NCBI GenBank assembly: GCA_028066355.1
Contig: JALCBP010000003.1
Coordinates: 76,772-140,771, forward strand
DNA length: 64,000 bases
Direction of reading: 5' to 3'
From: UBA1268 sp002694955
GTDB lineage: Bacteria > Planctomycetota > Planctomycetia > Pirellulales > UBA1268
The notes below the pieces were generated by a model that made no database searches, had not been told where the DNA came from, and was given only the letters and a program-made list of their open reading frames with translations. Position numbers and translations under genes: made by a program. This document shows positions 27,116 to 35,416 of this stretch, piece after piece (the first letter of the stretch is position 1; each line of letters opens with the position of its first letter).

Positions 27116-27733
27116 ATGAATTTCACAAACGCACCGACTCCCGAAGAAGTGTCATGTCTTCTGCAGAATGCAGCATTGCGAGACGCAATCGAGCCATTCT
27201 TAGAGGATGAAACATTTGGTGATATCGATTTTTTTGAAATGCCTACGGAGGTAGAGAATCGTTATCTTGAATCGATGTTGGCTTGGGAGCAGGCGCCAGT
27301 TTTGCCTGTCGGCCGCTGGTTCAATCCCTCACTTGTGTTGCAACCGTCTTGTAATCTGAGTGAAGAACATCTTCGGGAAGAGTTGTGGGCGGTTATCGAA
27401 AGACTCTACCAAGGTCGAATTATTCTCGACTTTACGGACCATCTTTCAGATCATGAACTTTACAATCTGATCCGGAAAGAAATCCTTCCAACGGCAATCA
27501 AGCGTGTTGATTTACCGGATAATTATTTCCACTGGGATTGTAGCGTTGCAGGTCGAGTTCCTGAAATTTCTGATGGCGAATGGTACCCAGAACCTGTGAT
27601 CGATTCATTGATTTGGCTTACGTACTACGCCGACAATGCCGAGCGAAGTGAGTGGGAGGTTGAATATGGCATTGATCTTCCCCCAAGAGAGATTCCACCA
27701 TACCCGCGAGCCATGCCATCCGCACCAGTATGA
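27116..27733 (+). CDS. Conserved hypothetical acidic protein
   Basis: I do not recognise a named family. The 205-aa product from the ATG at 27116 (MNFTNAPTPEEV) is acidic and soluble, with no signal peptide or membrane segment. It is rich in Trp, Tyr, Pro and Leu (for example HLREELWAVIERLYQGRI, DFTDHLSDHELYNLIRKEI, NYFHWDCSVAG, WYPEPVIDSLIWLTYYA) and ends with a Pro-rich tail (PPREIPPYPRAMPSAPV). This even composition and the regular predicted helices argue for a real folded protein. An open frame begins at 27014, but the residues before 27116 look non-coding. It lies between rpiB and the prenyltransferase-repeat gene and has no obvious functional partner. Confidence 0.75.
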   Translation: MNFTNAPTPEEVSCLLQNAALRDAIEPFLEDETFGDIDFFEMPTEVENRYLESMLAWEQAPVLPVGRWFNPSLVLQPSCNLSEEHLREELWAVIERLYQGRIILDFTDHLSDHELYNLIRKEILPTAIKRVDLPDNYFHWDCSVAGRVPEISDGEWYPEPVIDSLIWLTYYADNAERSEWEVEYGIDLPPREIPPYPRAMPSAPV

Positions 27734-27871
27734 GACATGTTGCGACAGGCTATAACGCAACTTTTACTCACACCAGTATTCCTTGTATAATACGTGAGTT
27801 TGTAATTTTTGGTGCCGTTGATTCCCACCGTGTGCCGACGAGGTCGGGGTGTTCAATGAAGGAAGTTAGTC

Positions 27872-28990
27872 ATGATTGCTCACAGACTGTTTCTTGTGCC
27901 GTTGATTTGTTCACTTACCATCTGTGGTGCCTTCCAAGCGAAGGTCAAAGCGACCACACCTGAAGCAATTGAGCACGCGATTTTCAGAGCATCGCAGTAT
28001 TTGCAGGATTCTGGTCAACAGTCGGATGGAAGTTTCTCACCCAAAAGTGGTCCGGCAATTACCGCCCTTTGTATCACTGCACTTGTTCGGACCGGAACGG
28101 CTATTGATAGCCGAATGGTGTCGCGAGCAGTTGCATACCTTCTTACGTTTCAGCAATCGGATGGTGGCATCTATCAGCCTGAATCAGCAGTTGCAAATTA
28201 TGAAACATCAATTGCCATACTTGCTCTTCACGAGTGCAATAGTTCCGGTCAATACGAGGAAATAATCCAAAAAGCCAGGCAGTTTCTCACGGTGATACAG
28301 TGGGATGAAAGTGAAGGAAATACGTATGCTGATCCTGAGTATGGTGGAGCCGGATACGGACGACACGAGCGACCAGATCTATCTAATACCGCCTTTCTCA
28401 TCGATGCCTTGAAAGGTGTGGGAGCCAGTTCAGATGACCCTGCCATCCAGCGTGCGTTGATTTTTGTCTCGCGATCTCAAAACCTTGAGGGCGTCTACGA
28501 CATACTCGATGTTGCAAACAAAAATCCAGATGGTGGCTTTTTTTATACGCCAGCAAATGGGGGTGAGAGTCAGGCTGGCACAACACCAACTGGTGGTTTG
28601 CGCAGCTATGGGTCAATGACATACTCTGGGTTGAGGAGTATGATCTATGCTGGTGTTTCAGCAGATGATCCCCGTGTGGTTGCAGCGATAGAATGGCTTA
28701 AACGACACTACACCTTTGCAGAAAACCCTGGCATGGGTGATGCTGGTTTGTTTTACTATTTCCACACAGCTGCTAAGGCACTTCATGTTCTGGGGCAGGA
28801 TCAAGTTATAGGTATTGATGGGAAAGCCCATGACTGGCGAAAAGATCTGGTGGGTGCTCTTCTTAGTAGCCAGAACGAAGATGGCTCATGGGTGAATAAC
28901 AACTCCCGATGGCTGGAAGGTGATGCTAATTTGGTAACGAGCTACGCACTGCTCGCACTGAGTTACTGTCAGCCATCTATCAGTAAGTAG
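27872..28990 (+). CDS. Secreted prenyltransferase/squalene-oxidase repeat protein
   Basis: A 372-aa protein with a signal peptide (LFLVPLICSLTICGAFQAKV) followed by repeated alpha-alpha toroid units of the prenyltransferase/squalene-cyclase type: IFRASQYLQDSGQQSDGSF, AVAYLLTFQQSDGGIYQ, ALIFVSRSQNLEGVYD, AIEWLKRHYTF and LVGALLSSQNEDGSW. The units share QxxDGSW-like motifs. Bacterial secreted members of this repeat family mostly have no known enzymatic role and lack the DxDD motif of true cyclases; I see none here. A good ribosome-binding site (GGAAG, 7 nt before the ATG) supports the start. It probably acts in the periplasm as a carbohydrate- or protein-binding alpha-toroid, but that is inference. 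Confidence 0.85.
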   Translation: MIAHRLFLVPLICSLTICGAFQAKVKATTPEAIEHAIFRASQYLQDSGQQSDGSFSPKSGPAITALCITALVRTGTAIDSRMVSRAVAYLLTFQQSDGGIYQPESAVANYETSIAILALHECNSSGQYEEIIQKARQFLTVIQWDESEGNTYADPEYGGAGYGRHERPDLSNTAFLIDALKGVGASSDDPAIQRALIFVSRSQNLEGVYDILDVANKNPDGGFFYTPANGGESQAGTTPTGGLRSYGSMTYSGLRSMIYAGVSADDPRVVAAIEWLKRHYTFAENPGMGDAGLFYYFHTAAKALHVLGQDQVIGIDGKAHDWRKDLVGALLSSQNEDGSWVNNNSRWLEGDANLVTSYALLALSYCQPSISK

Positions 28991-29345
28991 GCCGATTTGG
29001 TCGTTCCGTAAGTGAGCCTGATCATAGGTTGTGGACTCACATTCTGAGCATTACTGCGTTCAAAGCCTTATATTCACGGAACGCCTGTGGGATCGTCACA
29101 TTGTGTGGGATGAGACATATCCCCTATGTATCCCCACTTCCATGCAAAAATTATGAAACTGATTTCACAAATCGAATATGTTACCGACGGTTAAAAAAAC
29201 AGATTTTCCCTCGAATTGGTGGGTAATGAGCGAGATGAACACCCTATGGCTTAAATTTTAGACGATAGAAAAAAGCTTTATTTTAAGTCGAATCGTTTTC
29301 CTCGAGTGAAATTGTGACCGGGACTCAAAAAAATCAGAAAAAGAC

Positions 29346-29373
29346 TTGACGTCTTCACCGACAAGCCTATCAT
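29346..29373 (+). promoter_or_regulatory. Sigma-70-type promoter of the DUF1559/glycosidase operon
   Basis: TTGACG at 29346-29351 (-35, five of six consensus bases) and TATCAT at 29368-29373 (-10, five of six) are separated by 16 bp. The predicted start site, near 29380, falls inside operator O1. This is one of the best promoter matches in the window. Confidence 0.75.
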
Positions 29374-29376
29374 AAA

Positions 29377-29390
29377 TGAAACCGGTTTCT
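29377..29390 (+). promoter_or_regulatory. LacI-family operator O1
   Basis: TGAAACCGGTTTCT contains the perfect 12-bp palindrome GAAACCGGTTTC with a central CpG, as typical for LacI/GalR-family operators. It overlaps the predicted transcription start, where a bound repressor would block RNA polymerase. It matches the site in front of the lacI-like gene at 36933 in 12 of 14 positions. Confidence 0.8.
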
Positions 29391-29418
29391 TGTGGCGGAC
29401 CGAATAGGGGTATTTGCA

Positions 29419-29432
29419 AGAAAACGGTTCCA
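29419..29432 (+). promoter_or_regulatory. LacI-family operator O2 (weaker)
   Basis: AGAAAACGGTTCCA matches the site at 36933 in 12 of 14 positions and O1 in 10 or 11, but is less symmetric. Its centre is 42 bp downstream of the centre of O1, close to four helical turns, so two repressor dimers could bind on the same DNA face. Confidence 0.55.
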
Positions 29433-29543
29433 AACGGGGTCGTGGCAGTTTGGCCTTTTCACGTCTTTGAACTTCATCACGATTTGCCAGACGTCTCAAT
29501 CTGCATTTAACGCGTTCTTCACTTTTCTCAAAGGAGCTAAATC

Positions 29544-30578
29544 ATGGGGATGAAAACTGTGAGCCGACGGGGCTTCACGCTTATCGAACTTCTCGTAGTT
29601 ATTGCAATTATTGGTGTGCTTGTTGGCCTTCTCCTACCAGCTGTGCAGCAGGCTCGCGAAGCTGCGCGGCGTAACAGTTGCGGCAACAACCTCAAACAAC
29701 TTTCTCTTGGTTGTTTGAATTATGAGTCGACAAACCAAAGCTTTCCTTCTGCTGGAGGACAAGCACAAACATTCTGGGGCACTGGAGAAATCAACAACCC
29801 GGCATCATCCAGAGAAAACGGTGGTTGGGCTTATCAGATTCTTCCCTACACGGAACAAATGAACGTCTATGAACTTCGTAAGAGTGGCGGATGGAACGCG
29901 ATTCTTGATGCCGAGATTCTTGAGCACACATGTCCTTCCCGTGGACTTCGCTTTACAGACAACGGTGCAGACGTGTTTCATTTAACTGACTATGCAGGCT
30001 GCATGACTGCAGAACCTGATTGGGCGGGAGCCGCCCGGGTCTGGGAAAACTGGAAGGCCAATGATCCCAATGAAGAAGCAAATGTCTGGACAGGTACAAT
30101 TAAGAAGGGAACGCACAATGCTTGGCTTGGTGGCTCGTCACCAACGTGTGTCCCATATAAACGGGTGAGTTTTGCTGAAATTACAGATGGTTCAAGTAAT
30201 ACGATACTGCTTGCTGAGAAGTCAGCTTGGGGGCAGAACTATCAGATGACTGGTGGTGGCGCCATGTGGTGGGAAGATCCAGGTCGTTTTGCACCGAGTG
30301 ATTGGGGTTCTATTCGTTACTTCGGTACAAATAACTTCGGTACTCCCCGAGGAGATTTTCAGGAGCGTCCTTGGGGCTGGTGGTTCCAGTATGGACAGGG
30401 AAGTAATGGCGAGACACGAATTGTCGAGCAAGGTTTCGGTTCGGCACATCCTGGTGTTTTCTCTGCCAGCATGAGCGATGGATCAGTAAAAACGATTCCT
30501 TTCAATGCTGACATTCAAGTGCTTATCAATCTGGCCAAACGCAACGATGGTAATGTAGCCAGTGCGAATGATCTGTAG
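29544..30578 (+). CDS. DUF1559 family pilin-like protein (first gene of LacI-type operon)
   Basis: A 344-aa DUF1559 protein with a type IV prepilin N-terminus (SRRGFTLIELLVVIAIIGVL, cleavage expected before Phe) and LLLPAVQQAREAARRNSCGN. Later features are QLSLGCLNYESTNQSFPSAGG, WAYQILPYTEQMNVYELR, EITDGSSNTILLAEKSAWG and the C-terminal H-X9-DG-type signature (AHPGVFSASMSDGSVKTIPF). It is Trp/Gly-rich in its central part (GGGAMWWEDPGRF, ERPWGWWFQYGQG), which could suit sugar binding. A clear ribosome-binding site AGGAG lies 9 nt before the ATG. Being the first gene behind the operators, it should be induced with the downstream carbohydrate genes. Confidence 0.93.
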   Translation: MGMKTVSRRGFTLIELLVVIAIIGVLVGLLLPAVQQAREAARRNSCGNNLKQLSLGCLNYESTNQSFPSAGGQAQTFWGTGEINNPASSRENGGWAYQILPYTEQMNVYELRKSGGWNAILDAEILEHTCPSRGLRFTDNGADVFHLTDYAGCMTAEPDWAGAARVWENWKANDPNEEANVWTGTIKKGTHNAWLGGSSPTCVPYKRVSFAEITDGSSNTILLAEKSAWGQNYQMTGGGAMWWEDPGRFAPSDWGSIRYFGTNNFGTPRGDFQERPWGWWFQYGQGSNGETRIVEQGFGSAHPGVFSASMSDGSVKTIPFNADIQVLINLAKRNDGNVASANDL

Positions 30579-30597
30579 TTGTTCAACATGGGATTAC

Positions 30598-30627
30598 GGT
30601 GGCGTCAGTTGTCGTGCTGACGCCACC
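30598..30627 (+). repeat. Perfect 11-bp inverted repeat between DUF1559 and lipoprotein genes
   Basis: GGTGGCGTCAG, an 8-nt loop, and CTGACGCCACC form a very stable GC-rich hairpin 20 bp after the DUF1559 stop codon and 19 bp before the lipoprotein ATG. No T-run follows, so it is more likely an mRNA-processing or stability element, or a partial attenuator, than a full terminator. Confidence 0.75.
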
Positions 30628-30645
30628 AACTTACAGGGGAAAAAA

Positions 30646-31170
30646 ATGAATAAAAAGTTTCTGTTGGGTGTTTTTTCATTGTTATTTGTGATTCCTGGAT
30701 GTGGTGACGGACGTGCTACTCCGGAACAACGTATACAAAACGCTAATCCGAGTAATGTTTTTCGTCTAACGAATCTTTACAACCAGTTCAGCCAAATTCG
30801 AAATCGTGGTCCAAAAGACGAGAAAGAGTTCCGTCTTTTCATCGAGAATTTTGGTGACAAAAGGCTAGATCGAATGGGTGTGTCTTTAGACAATCTTGAC
30901 AACCTATTCGTGAGCGAAAGAGATTCCCAAAAATTTGACATCGCATATGGAGAGAGGCCGAAACGCGAAAAGGGTGTTACGGAAGACCCGGGAGATCTGG
31001 ATGAAGGAAAAACGCTGTCTCGGGAGGAGAGAGAAAAAGGTCCTTCATTGGCATCACTTGGGTTGCCAGTAATTTTTGAGACAACTGGCGTTGATGGAAA
31101 AAAGAACGTTGGCTTTCTCGGAAGCCGTGTTGTTCGTGAGCTGACAGAAGCGGAAATTAGTTCACTTTGA
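30646..31170 (+). CDS. Small predicted lipoprotein
   Basis: A 174-aa protein whose N-terminus MNKKFLLGVFSLLFVIPGCG has a lipobox ending at Cys19, so it is expected to be lipid-anchored to the envelope. The ATG at 30646 has the ribosome-binding site AGGGGA. The mature part is highly charged, with a helical segment (FRLTNLYNQFSQIRNRGPKDEKEF) and a Lys/Glu/Gly-rich stretch (RPKREKGVTEDPGDLDEGK). Short lipoproteins of this kind are often found directly after DUF1559 genes in planctomycetes, which suggests a paired function at the cell surface. The exact role is unknown. Confidence 0.8.
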   Translation: MNKKFLLGVFSLLFVIPGCGDGRATPEQRIQNANPSNVFRLTNLYNQFSQIRNRGPKDEKEFRLFIENFGDKRLDRMGVSLDNLDNLFVSERDSQKFDIAYGERPKREKGVTEDPGDLDEGKTLSREEREKGPSLASLGLPVIFETTGVDGKKNVGFLGSRVVRELTEAEISSL

Positions 31171-31239
31171 ATGTGGTCTAAAAAATAGATTTCGCGTACT
31201 TGAATTCATAAGAGTGGGCTATCTGCAGATTTGTTTCTT

Positions 31240-31259
31240 CGTGTTTTAAAGGAAACACG
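31240..31259 (+). repeat. Inverted repeat in the gap before the 1164-aa gene
   Basis: CGTGTTT-taaagg-AAACACG is a 7-bp perfect inverted repeat with a 6-nt loop in the 207-bp gap between the lipoprotein gene and the large unknown gene. It has no T-run. It could be an mRNA stem-loop or a binding site, and it differs from the LacI-type operators. Confidence 0.4.
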
Positions 31260-31377
31260 TTTGAATCAAGGCAGGTTATTTGAGCTGTCAGATGTAGCCT
31301 TATTTGATGGATGCTGCATGCACAGCTGTAATTGTCGATTGTGCGCTTGTTGAGATTGTTGTTATTTGGAGTAGGTC

Positions 31378-34300
31378 ATGAGCATTGCCAATAATCAGAG
31401 ATCAGAACGGTCTCCAGAAAAAATTGGTACTACCACAAATAACGAGGAACCGTATCTCAGCTATGTTTTGCCAGGAGAGACTGGTAATAGCTTTGCTAAC
31501 ATTAAAGCGGTAGATCAGATTCCTCCATTTCTCATGACGGTACTTAGCAGTGATGATCACTGGATGTTTCTTTATAGTAACGGTGCAGTGACATGTGGAC
31601 GGAAAAATGCAGACCATGCCTTGTTTCCGTACTACCCAGCGGATGCTCTATTGGCTCTCAAAAATGCAGTAGGGCCGAAGACGATAATTTGGGTTCATCG
31701 CGATGAAGACGTTACCTGCTGGGAACCCTTTGGAGAGCAAGAAAGTCTTTTCCATGTTGACCGTGAACTCTCCAAAAATTTGATTGGTGACAAGGTCTGT
31801 TTCCAAGAGCACAATGAAACACTTGGGTTAAGTTTCTGGTATGAGTGGTCAGTAAGCGCCCGTTATGGTTTTGTGCGCACTGCTGGAATAACGAACCATA
31901 ATGAGCAGGACTGTAGAGTAACGGTCTGCGATGGTGTCCACGGAATACTGCCAGCGGGTGTTGGGCATATTTTTCAGCAGCGATACAGCAACCTCGCTGA
32001 TGCATATAAACAATCTGAACTCATCCAGGGTTTAGGAGTGAGTGTTCATTCGTTGAGTTCAATACCAGTTGACCGGCCCGAAGCCAGTGAAGCTTTGCGG
32101 AGTACTGTAGCTTGGACTCCGTCGTCGAGTCCGTCAACGAAGTTTCTCCTCTCAGATGATCAAATTAATCTGTTTCGTGATGGGATGACTGTCAGGACTG
32201 AGTGCACAAAGCGTGGGGTAAAGCCAGCCTTCTACAGGGTCGACGAATATAGTTTGTCTGCTGACGAGAACATAGAATGGAATATTGTTTGTGATGTCGC
32301 TGTTGATGCTTGTGACCTTCACGATCTACGTCGCTCACTGCAGAAAGGCAATATCTCAGATGTGAGTATTAAGGACGATATATCACAAACCAATGCTGAG
32401 TTACATGCATTTGCAGGCCGAGTTGATGGACTTCAGTACTCAGGAGACGAGGCAGAGTCTCATCGTCACCTTTCGAATGCGTTACTAAACATTATGCGAG
32501 GCGGCATTCCACTTGATGGGTACACTATACGACGGAATGATTTTTTACGGCATGTAGAAAAGCGGAATAAAGACTGCTTTAGAGAGAACAGAAACTGGTT
32601 GGAAATACTCCCGCAATCGCTCCAAAAAAGTGAACTTCTGGATGAGTGTAGGAGGCAGAGTTGTAAAGATATTGATCGAATTGCTACTGAGTTTTTACCT
32701 CTTACTCTAAGCAGACGTCACGGTGACCCATCAAGGCCCTGGAATAGTTTCTCTATTCCGTCGCGGAATAAAGATGGTGAGAGACAAATCGGTTTTGAGG
32801 GCAACTGGAGAGATGTCTTTCAAAATTGGGAAGCGCTCGCCGATTCTTTTCCTCAACTACTGGAGGGAATGGTTTATCGGTTCGTAAATGCGTCCACAGT
32901 CGATGGGTATAATCCATACCGTATCCAACTTGATGGTATCGATTGGGAACAGCCTGACCCGAATGATCCTTGGGCAACGATTGGGTACTGGGGCGATCAT
33001 CAAATTATTTATTTGCATCGTTTGCTCTCACGTTACAGGAACTACTTTCCAGAAAATCTCAGGCAAGATTTAACCGCTGATCGGTGTGTGTATGTTGATG
33101 TGCCCTACCGACTCAAGCCATTTGAAGAGATTCTAAAAACGCCAGGTGATACAGTAATTTTTGACGCTGCGGCGAATGATTCGCTTCGACGGAACATACA
33201 GTCGAGTGGATCAGATGCAGTCCTTGTGAGAAACGTTGATAAGAAGATTCATTATGTGTCACTCGCCGAGAAGTTACTGCTAACATCCCTGGTGAAGGTT
33301 TCAAATTTTGTTCCCGGGGCAGGGATCTGGCTTAGTACACAGCGACCCGAGTGGAACGATGCCCTAAATGCACTTGCGGGTAAGGGCGCATCTGTTATTA
33401 CGGCATGCCACTTAAAGGTTTTTCTTGAGAGACTTGATGAACTGTTTGAGGACGTGAGTGAAAAAAGTATTCGAATCTCTTATGAAGTTTCTCAATTTCT
33501 GCAATCCATTATATCGGTTCTTGATGGTTGCAGACTGTTTTCTGGTAGAACGATAGATTCGATAACGCGTCGATTTACTTTAGCTGGCCTACAAAAAGCT
33601 GCAGAGACTTATAGGGAAACGGTGTACAGTGGTTTCTCTGGTAAGAGAACCGATGTTGCTATAGCAGATATTCGGCGGTTCTGTCTCAGAGCGATTCATG
33701 TCCTTGAGGAGACGATACGAGGTAACCGGCGTTCGGATGGTCTTTATGAATCCTACAATTGGGTCTGTGTGGGTGATGAGGCAATTCATATTGCTCCAGT
33801 TGGGCTTATGTTAGAGGGTCAAGTAGCGATTCTGGAGTCCAATGTGCTTTGCCAAAAAGAAGTTGTTGAACTTCTGAATGCCTTGGAAAAAAGTGATCTG
33901 TATCGTCCTGACCAAGACAGTTATTTGTTGTACCCGAACCAAGCAGAAAAAAAGTTTTCTGAAAAAAATCAGATTCCTCAAGAGTGGTTTAAAAATAATT
34001 CAATAGCACGAAGAGTGATTGATGCTGGGGGCTGTGACCTGCTCTGCCAAAACGAAGATGGGGGATTGCATTTTGCGAGTGATCTCCGAAACAATGCCGA
34101 TCTGAATGCGAAGATAGACTTGTGGAATAACACAGAGAACCAGTGGGAATTTACACAAGAGGATCGCAGGCAAATATCAAATCTTTGGGAAGCCGTCTTC
34201 CACCATGAAACTTTTTCTGGAAGAGCTACAAATTTTTATGCATATGAAGGCCTTGGAAGTATTTATTGGCACATGGTTTCAAAGCTTGTCCACGCAGTTG

Positions 34301-34872
34301 CCCAACAAATTCAAACAAGACAGTTTCGAGGTGAGCCAGTAATTCCAGAACTTAAAGAACACTTCTTTAAGATTCGAAATGGTGTTTGGAAAAGTAAATC
34401 TGTTCGCTCGTATGGTGCCTTTCCCTCAGATCCTTATTCACATACACCAGCTCATGCAGGTGCCCAGCAACCAGGTATGACAGGACAGGTAAAAGAAGAT
34501 TTACTTACACGACTACTAGAACTCGGTATTGTTATTTGTGAAGGCCGTATTTATTTTGAAAATGTAATTCTGGATCACTCTGAATTCCAAAGCATGCCGG
34601 GGCAGTTTCAATATTACGATGTTGACGGGAATCGAGCCAGCATTGATCTTGATGCTGGATTATTTGGATTTACGTTTTGCCAGGTCCCGATAATTTACGC
34701 AACTAATGGTCGAGGCCGGGGTATTCGGATTATATCACGATCAGGCGGAGAGGTGATTCGAAACCGTATGCGTCTGACAAAGCAGGAGTCAGAGGCGATC
34801 TTCAATCGCACGGGTAACATTGTAAGAATTGATGTGGGTGTCGAGTGCCCGCAGGGTGATGGTAGAGGCTGA
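31378..34872 (+). CDS. Large cytoplasmic protein of unknown family, possibly carbohydrate phosphorylase/hydrolase-like
   Basis: An 1164-aa protein with no signal peptide or membrane segment; the ribosome-binding site GGAG is 7 nt before the ATG. I cannot assign a named family. The N-terminal ~290 residues look like a beta-sandwich (DDHWMFLYSNGAVTCGRKN, ALFPYYPADALLALKNAVG, FWYEWSVSARYGFVRTAGI, GVHGILPAGVGHIF, DRPEASEALRSTVAW). The rest appears helical with Trp/Asp/Tyr clusters (FEGNWRDVFQNWEALADSF, YNPYRIQLDGIDWEQPDP, WATIGYWGDHQIIYLHRL, LYESYNWVCVG, SYLLYPNQAEKKF, FYAYEGLGSIYWHMVSKL). A beta-sandwich followed by an (alpha/alpha)6-type helical domain is the layout of GH94-like phosphorylases and related hydrolases, so a cytoplasmic role on imported oligosaccharides is plausible. 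This is inference only. Confidence 0.8.
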   Translation: MSIANNQRSERSPEKIGTTTNNEEPYLSYVLPGETGNSFANIKAVDQIPPFLMTVLSSDDHWMFLYSNGAVTCGRKNADHALFPYYPADALLALKNAVGPKTIIWVHRDEDVTCWEPFGEQESLFHVDRELSKNLIGDKVCFQEHNETLGLSFWYEWSVSARYGFVRTAGITNHNEQDCRVTVCDGVHGILPAGVGHIFQQRYSNLADAYKQSELIQGLGVSVHSLSSIPVDRPEASEALRSTVAWTPSSSPSTKFLLSDDQINLFRDGMTVRTECTKRGVKPAFYRVDEYSLSADENIEWNIVCDVAVDACDLHDLRRSLQKGNISDVSIKDDISQTNAELHAFAGRVDGLQYSGDEAESHRHLSNALLNIMRGGIPLDGYTIRRNDFLRHVEKRNKDCFRENRNWLEILPQSLQKSELLDECRRQSCKDIDRIATEFLPLTLSRRHGDPSRPWNSFSIPSRNKDGERQIGFEGNWRDVFQNWEALADSFPQLLEGMVYRFVNASTVDGYNPYRIQLDGIDWEQPDPNDPWATIGYWGDHQIIYLHRLLSRYRNYFPENLRQDLTADRCVYVDVPYRLKPFEEILKTPGDTVIFDAAANDSLRRNIQSSGSDAVLVRNVDKKIHYVSLAEKLLLTSLVKVSNFVPGAGIWLSTQRPEWNDALNALAGKGASVITACHLKVFLERLDELFEDVSEKSIRISYEVSQFLQSIISVLDGCRLFSGRTIDSITRRFTLAGLQKAAETYRETVYSGFSGKRTDVAIADIRRFCLRAIHVLEETIRGNRRSDGLYESYNWVCVGDEAIHIAPVGLMLEGQVAILESNVLCQKEVVELLNALEKSDLYRPDQDSYLLYPNQAEKKFSEKNQIPQEWFKNNSIARRVIDAGGCDLLCQNEDGGLHFASDLRNNADLNAKIDLWNNTENQWEFTQEDRRQISNLWEAVFHHETFSGRATNFYAYEGLGSIYWHMVSKLVHAVAQQIQTRQFRGEPVIPELKEHFFKIRNGVWKSKSVRSYGAFPSDPYSHTPAHAGAQQPGMTGQVKEDLLTRLLELGIVICEGRIYFENVILDHSEFQSMPGQFQYYDVDGNRASIDLDAGLFGFTFCQVPIIYATNGRGRGIRIISRSGGEVIRNRMRLTKQESEAIFNRTGNIVRIDVGVECPQGDGRG

Positions 34873-34918
34873 TCACAAAAGTTATGTTTAGCTTTTCATA
34901 AAGATGAGGAATAGTGGA

Positions 34919-35416
34919 ATGATTCAAAAATTAAACCGGATGAAACTTCGCTGGTGTGTTCTTCTCGTTCTTGTAGCAGTTCTATCAAGTGTAAAATCCG
35001 ATTTGCTGGCACAAGACTTCGGTGATAGTAAATCATCGACTTTGGTGACGAAAGCTTGGGAAGCGTTGGCAGCAGGTGAGCATGACAATGTTACTGCGTA
35101 CACAAAGAAGTGTTGTGAGCTCTACCAAGACGAAGCAAAAAAACAGCAGAGTTCACTCTCTGATTTTGCAGGTGGGGACGACGATAAAATTCACTCATAT
35201 TGGGCTCTGAATGATGTAGGAACAATCTTATTTGTTCAAGGAGAGTCACTATCGCAGCAAGGAAAATCTTCTGAGGCAGTGGAGGCTTACAAGAGCCTTG
35301 TTGATGACTACGGGTTCTGTCAGTGCTGGGACCCTCAAGGCTGGTTTTGGAAGCCATCAGAAGCTGCAGTAGCAAAAATAAAGGAATTAGATTTTGACGC
35401 ACAACTGGATGATTAG
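34919..35416 (+). CDS. Secreted helical-repeat protein with Cys/Trp-rich end
   Basis: A 165-aa protein from the ATG at 34919, preferred over the ATG at 34904 because GAGGA lies 8 nt upstream of it. The N-terminus has an export signal (MKLRWCVLLVLVAVLSSV, ending near LLAQDFG). The mature part resembles TPR-like helices (LVTKAWEALAAGEHDNVTAY, ALNDVGTILFVQGESLSQQG, SSEAVEAYKSLVDDYGF) and closes with an unusual motif, GFCQCWDPQGWFWKPSEAA. Such a small TPR-like protein beside a glycosidase could be a binding or chaperone partner. It overlaps the next gene by 8 bp, so the two are probably translationally coupled. Confidence 0.8.
   Translation: MIQKLNRMKLRWCVLLVLVAVLSSVKSDLLAQDFGDSKSSTLVTKAWEALAAGEHDNVTAYTKKCCELYQDEAKKQQSSLSDFAGGDDDKIHSYWALNDVGTILFVQGESLSQQGKSSEAVEAYKSLVDDYGFCQCWDPQGWFWKPSEAAVAKIKELDFDAQLDD

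Larger units (their letters stand above)
28991..29543. other. Regulatory intergenic region upstream of the LacI-type operon
   Basis: A 553-bp gap without a credible coding frame. The first 350 bases hold nothing I recognise. From 29346 it contains a promoter, two LacI-like operators and a leader of about 160 nt with the ribosome-binding site AGGAG just before the ATG at 29544 (each described separately). Confidence 0.6.

Noticed and set aside
29278..29499. Short minus-strand frame of 73 codons
   Set aside because: It covers the promoter and operators of the LacI-type operon and has no coding character.
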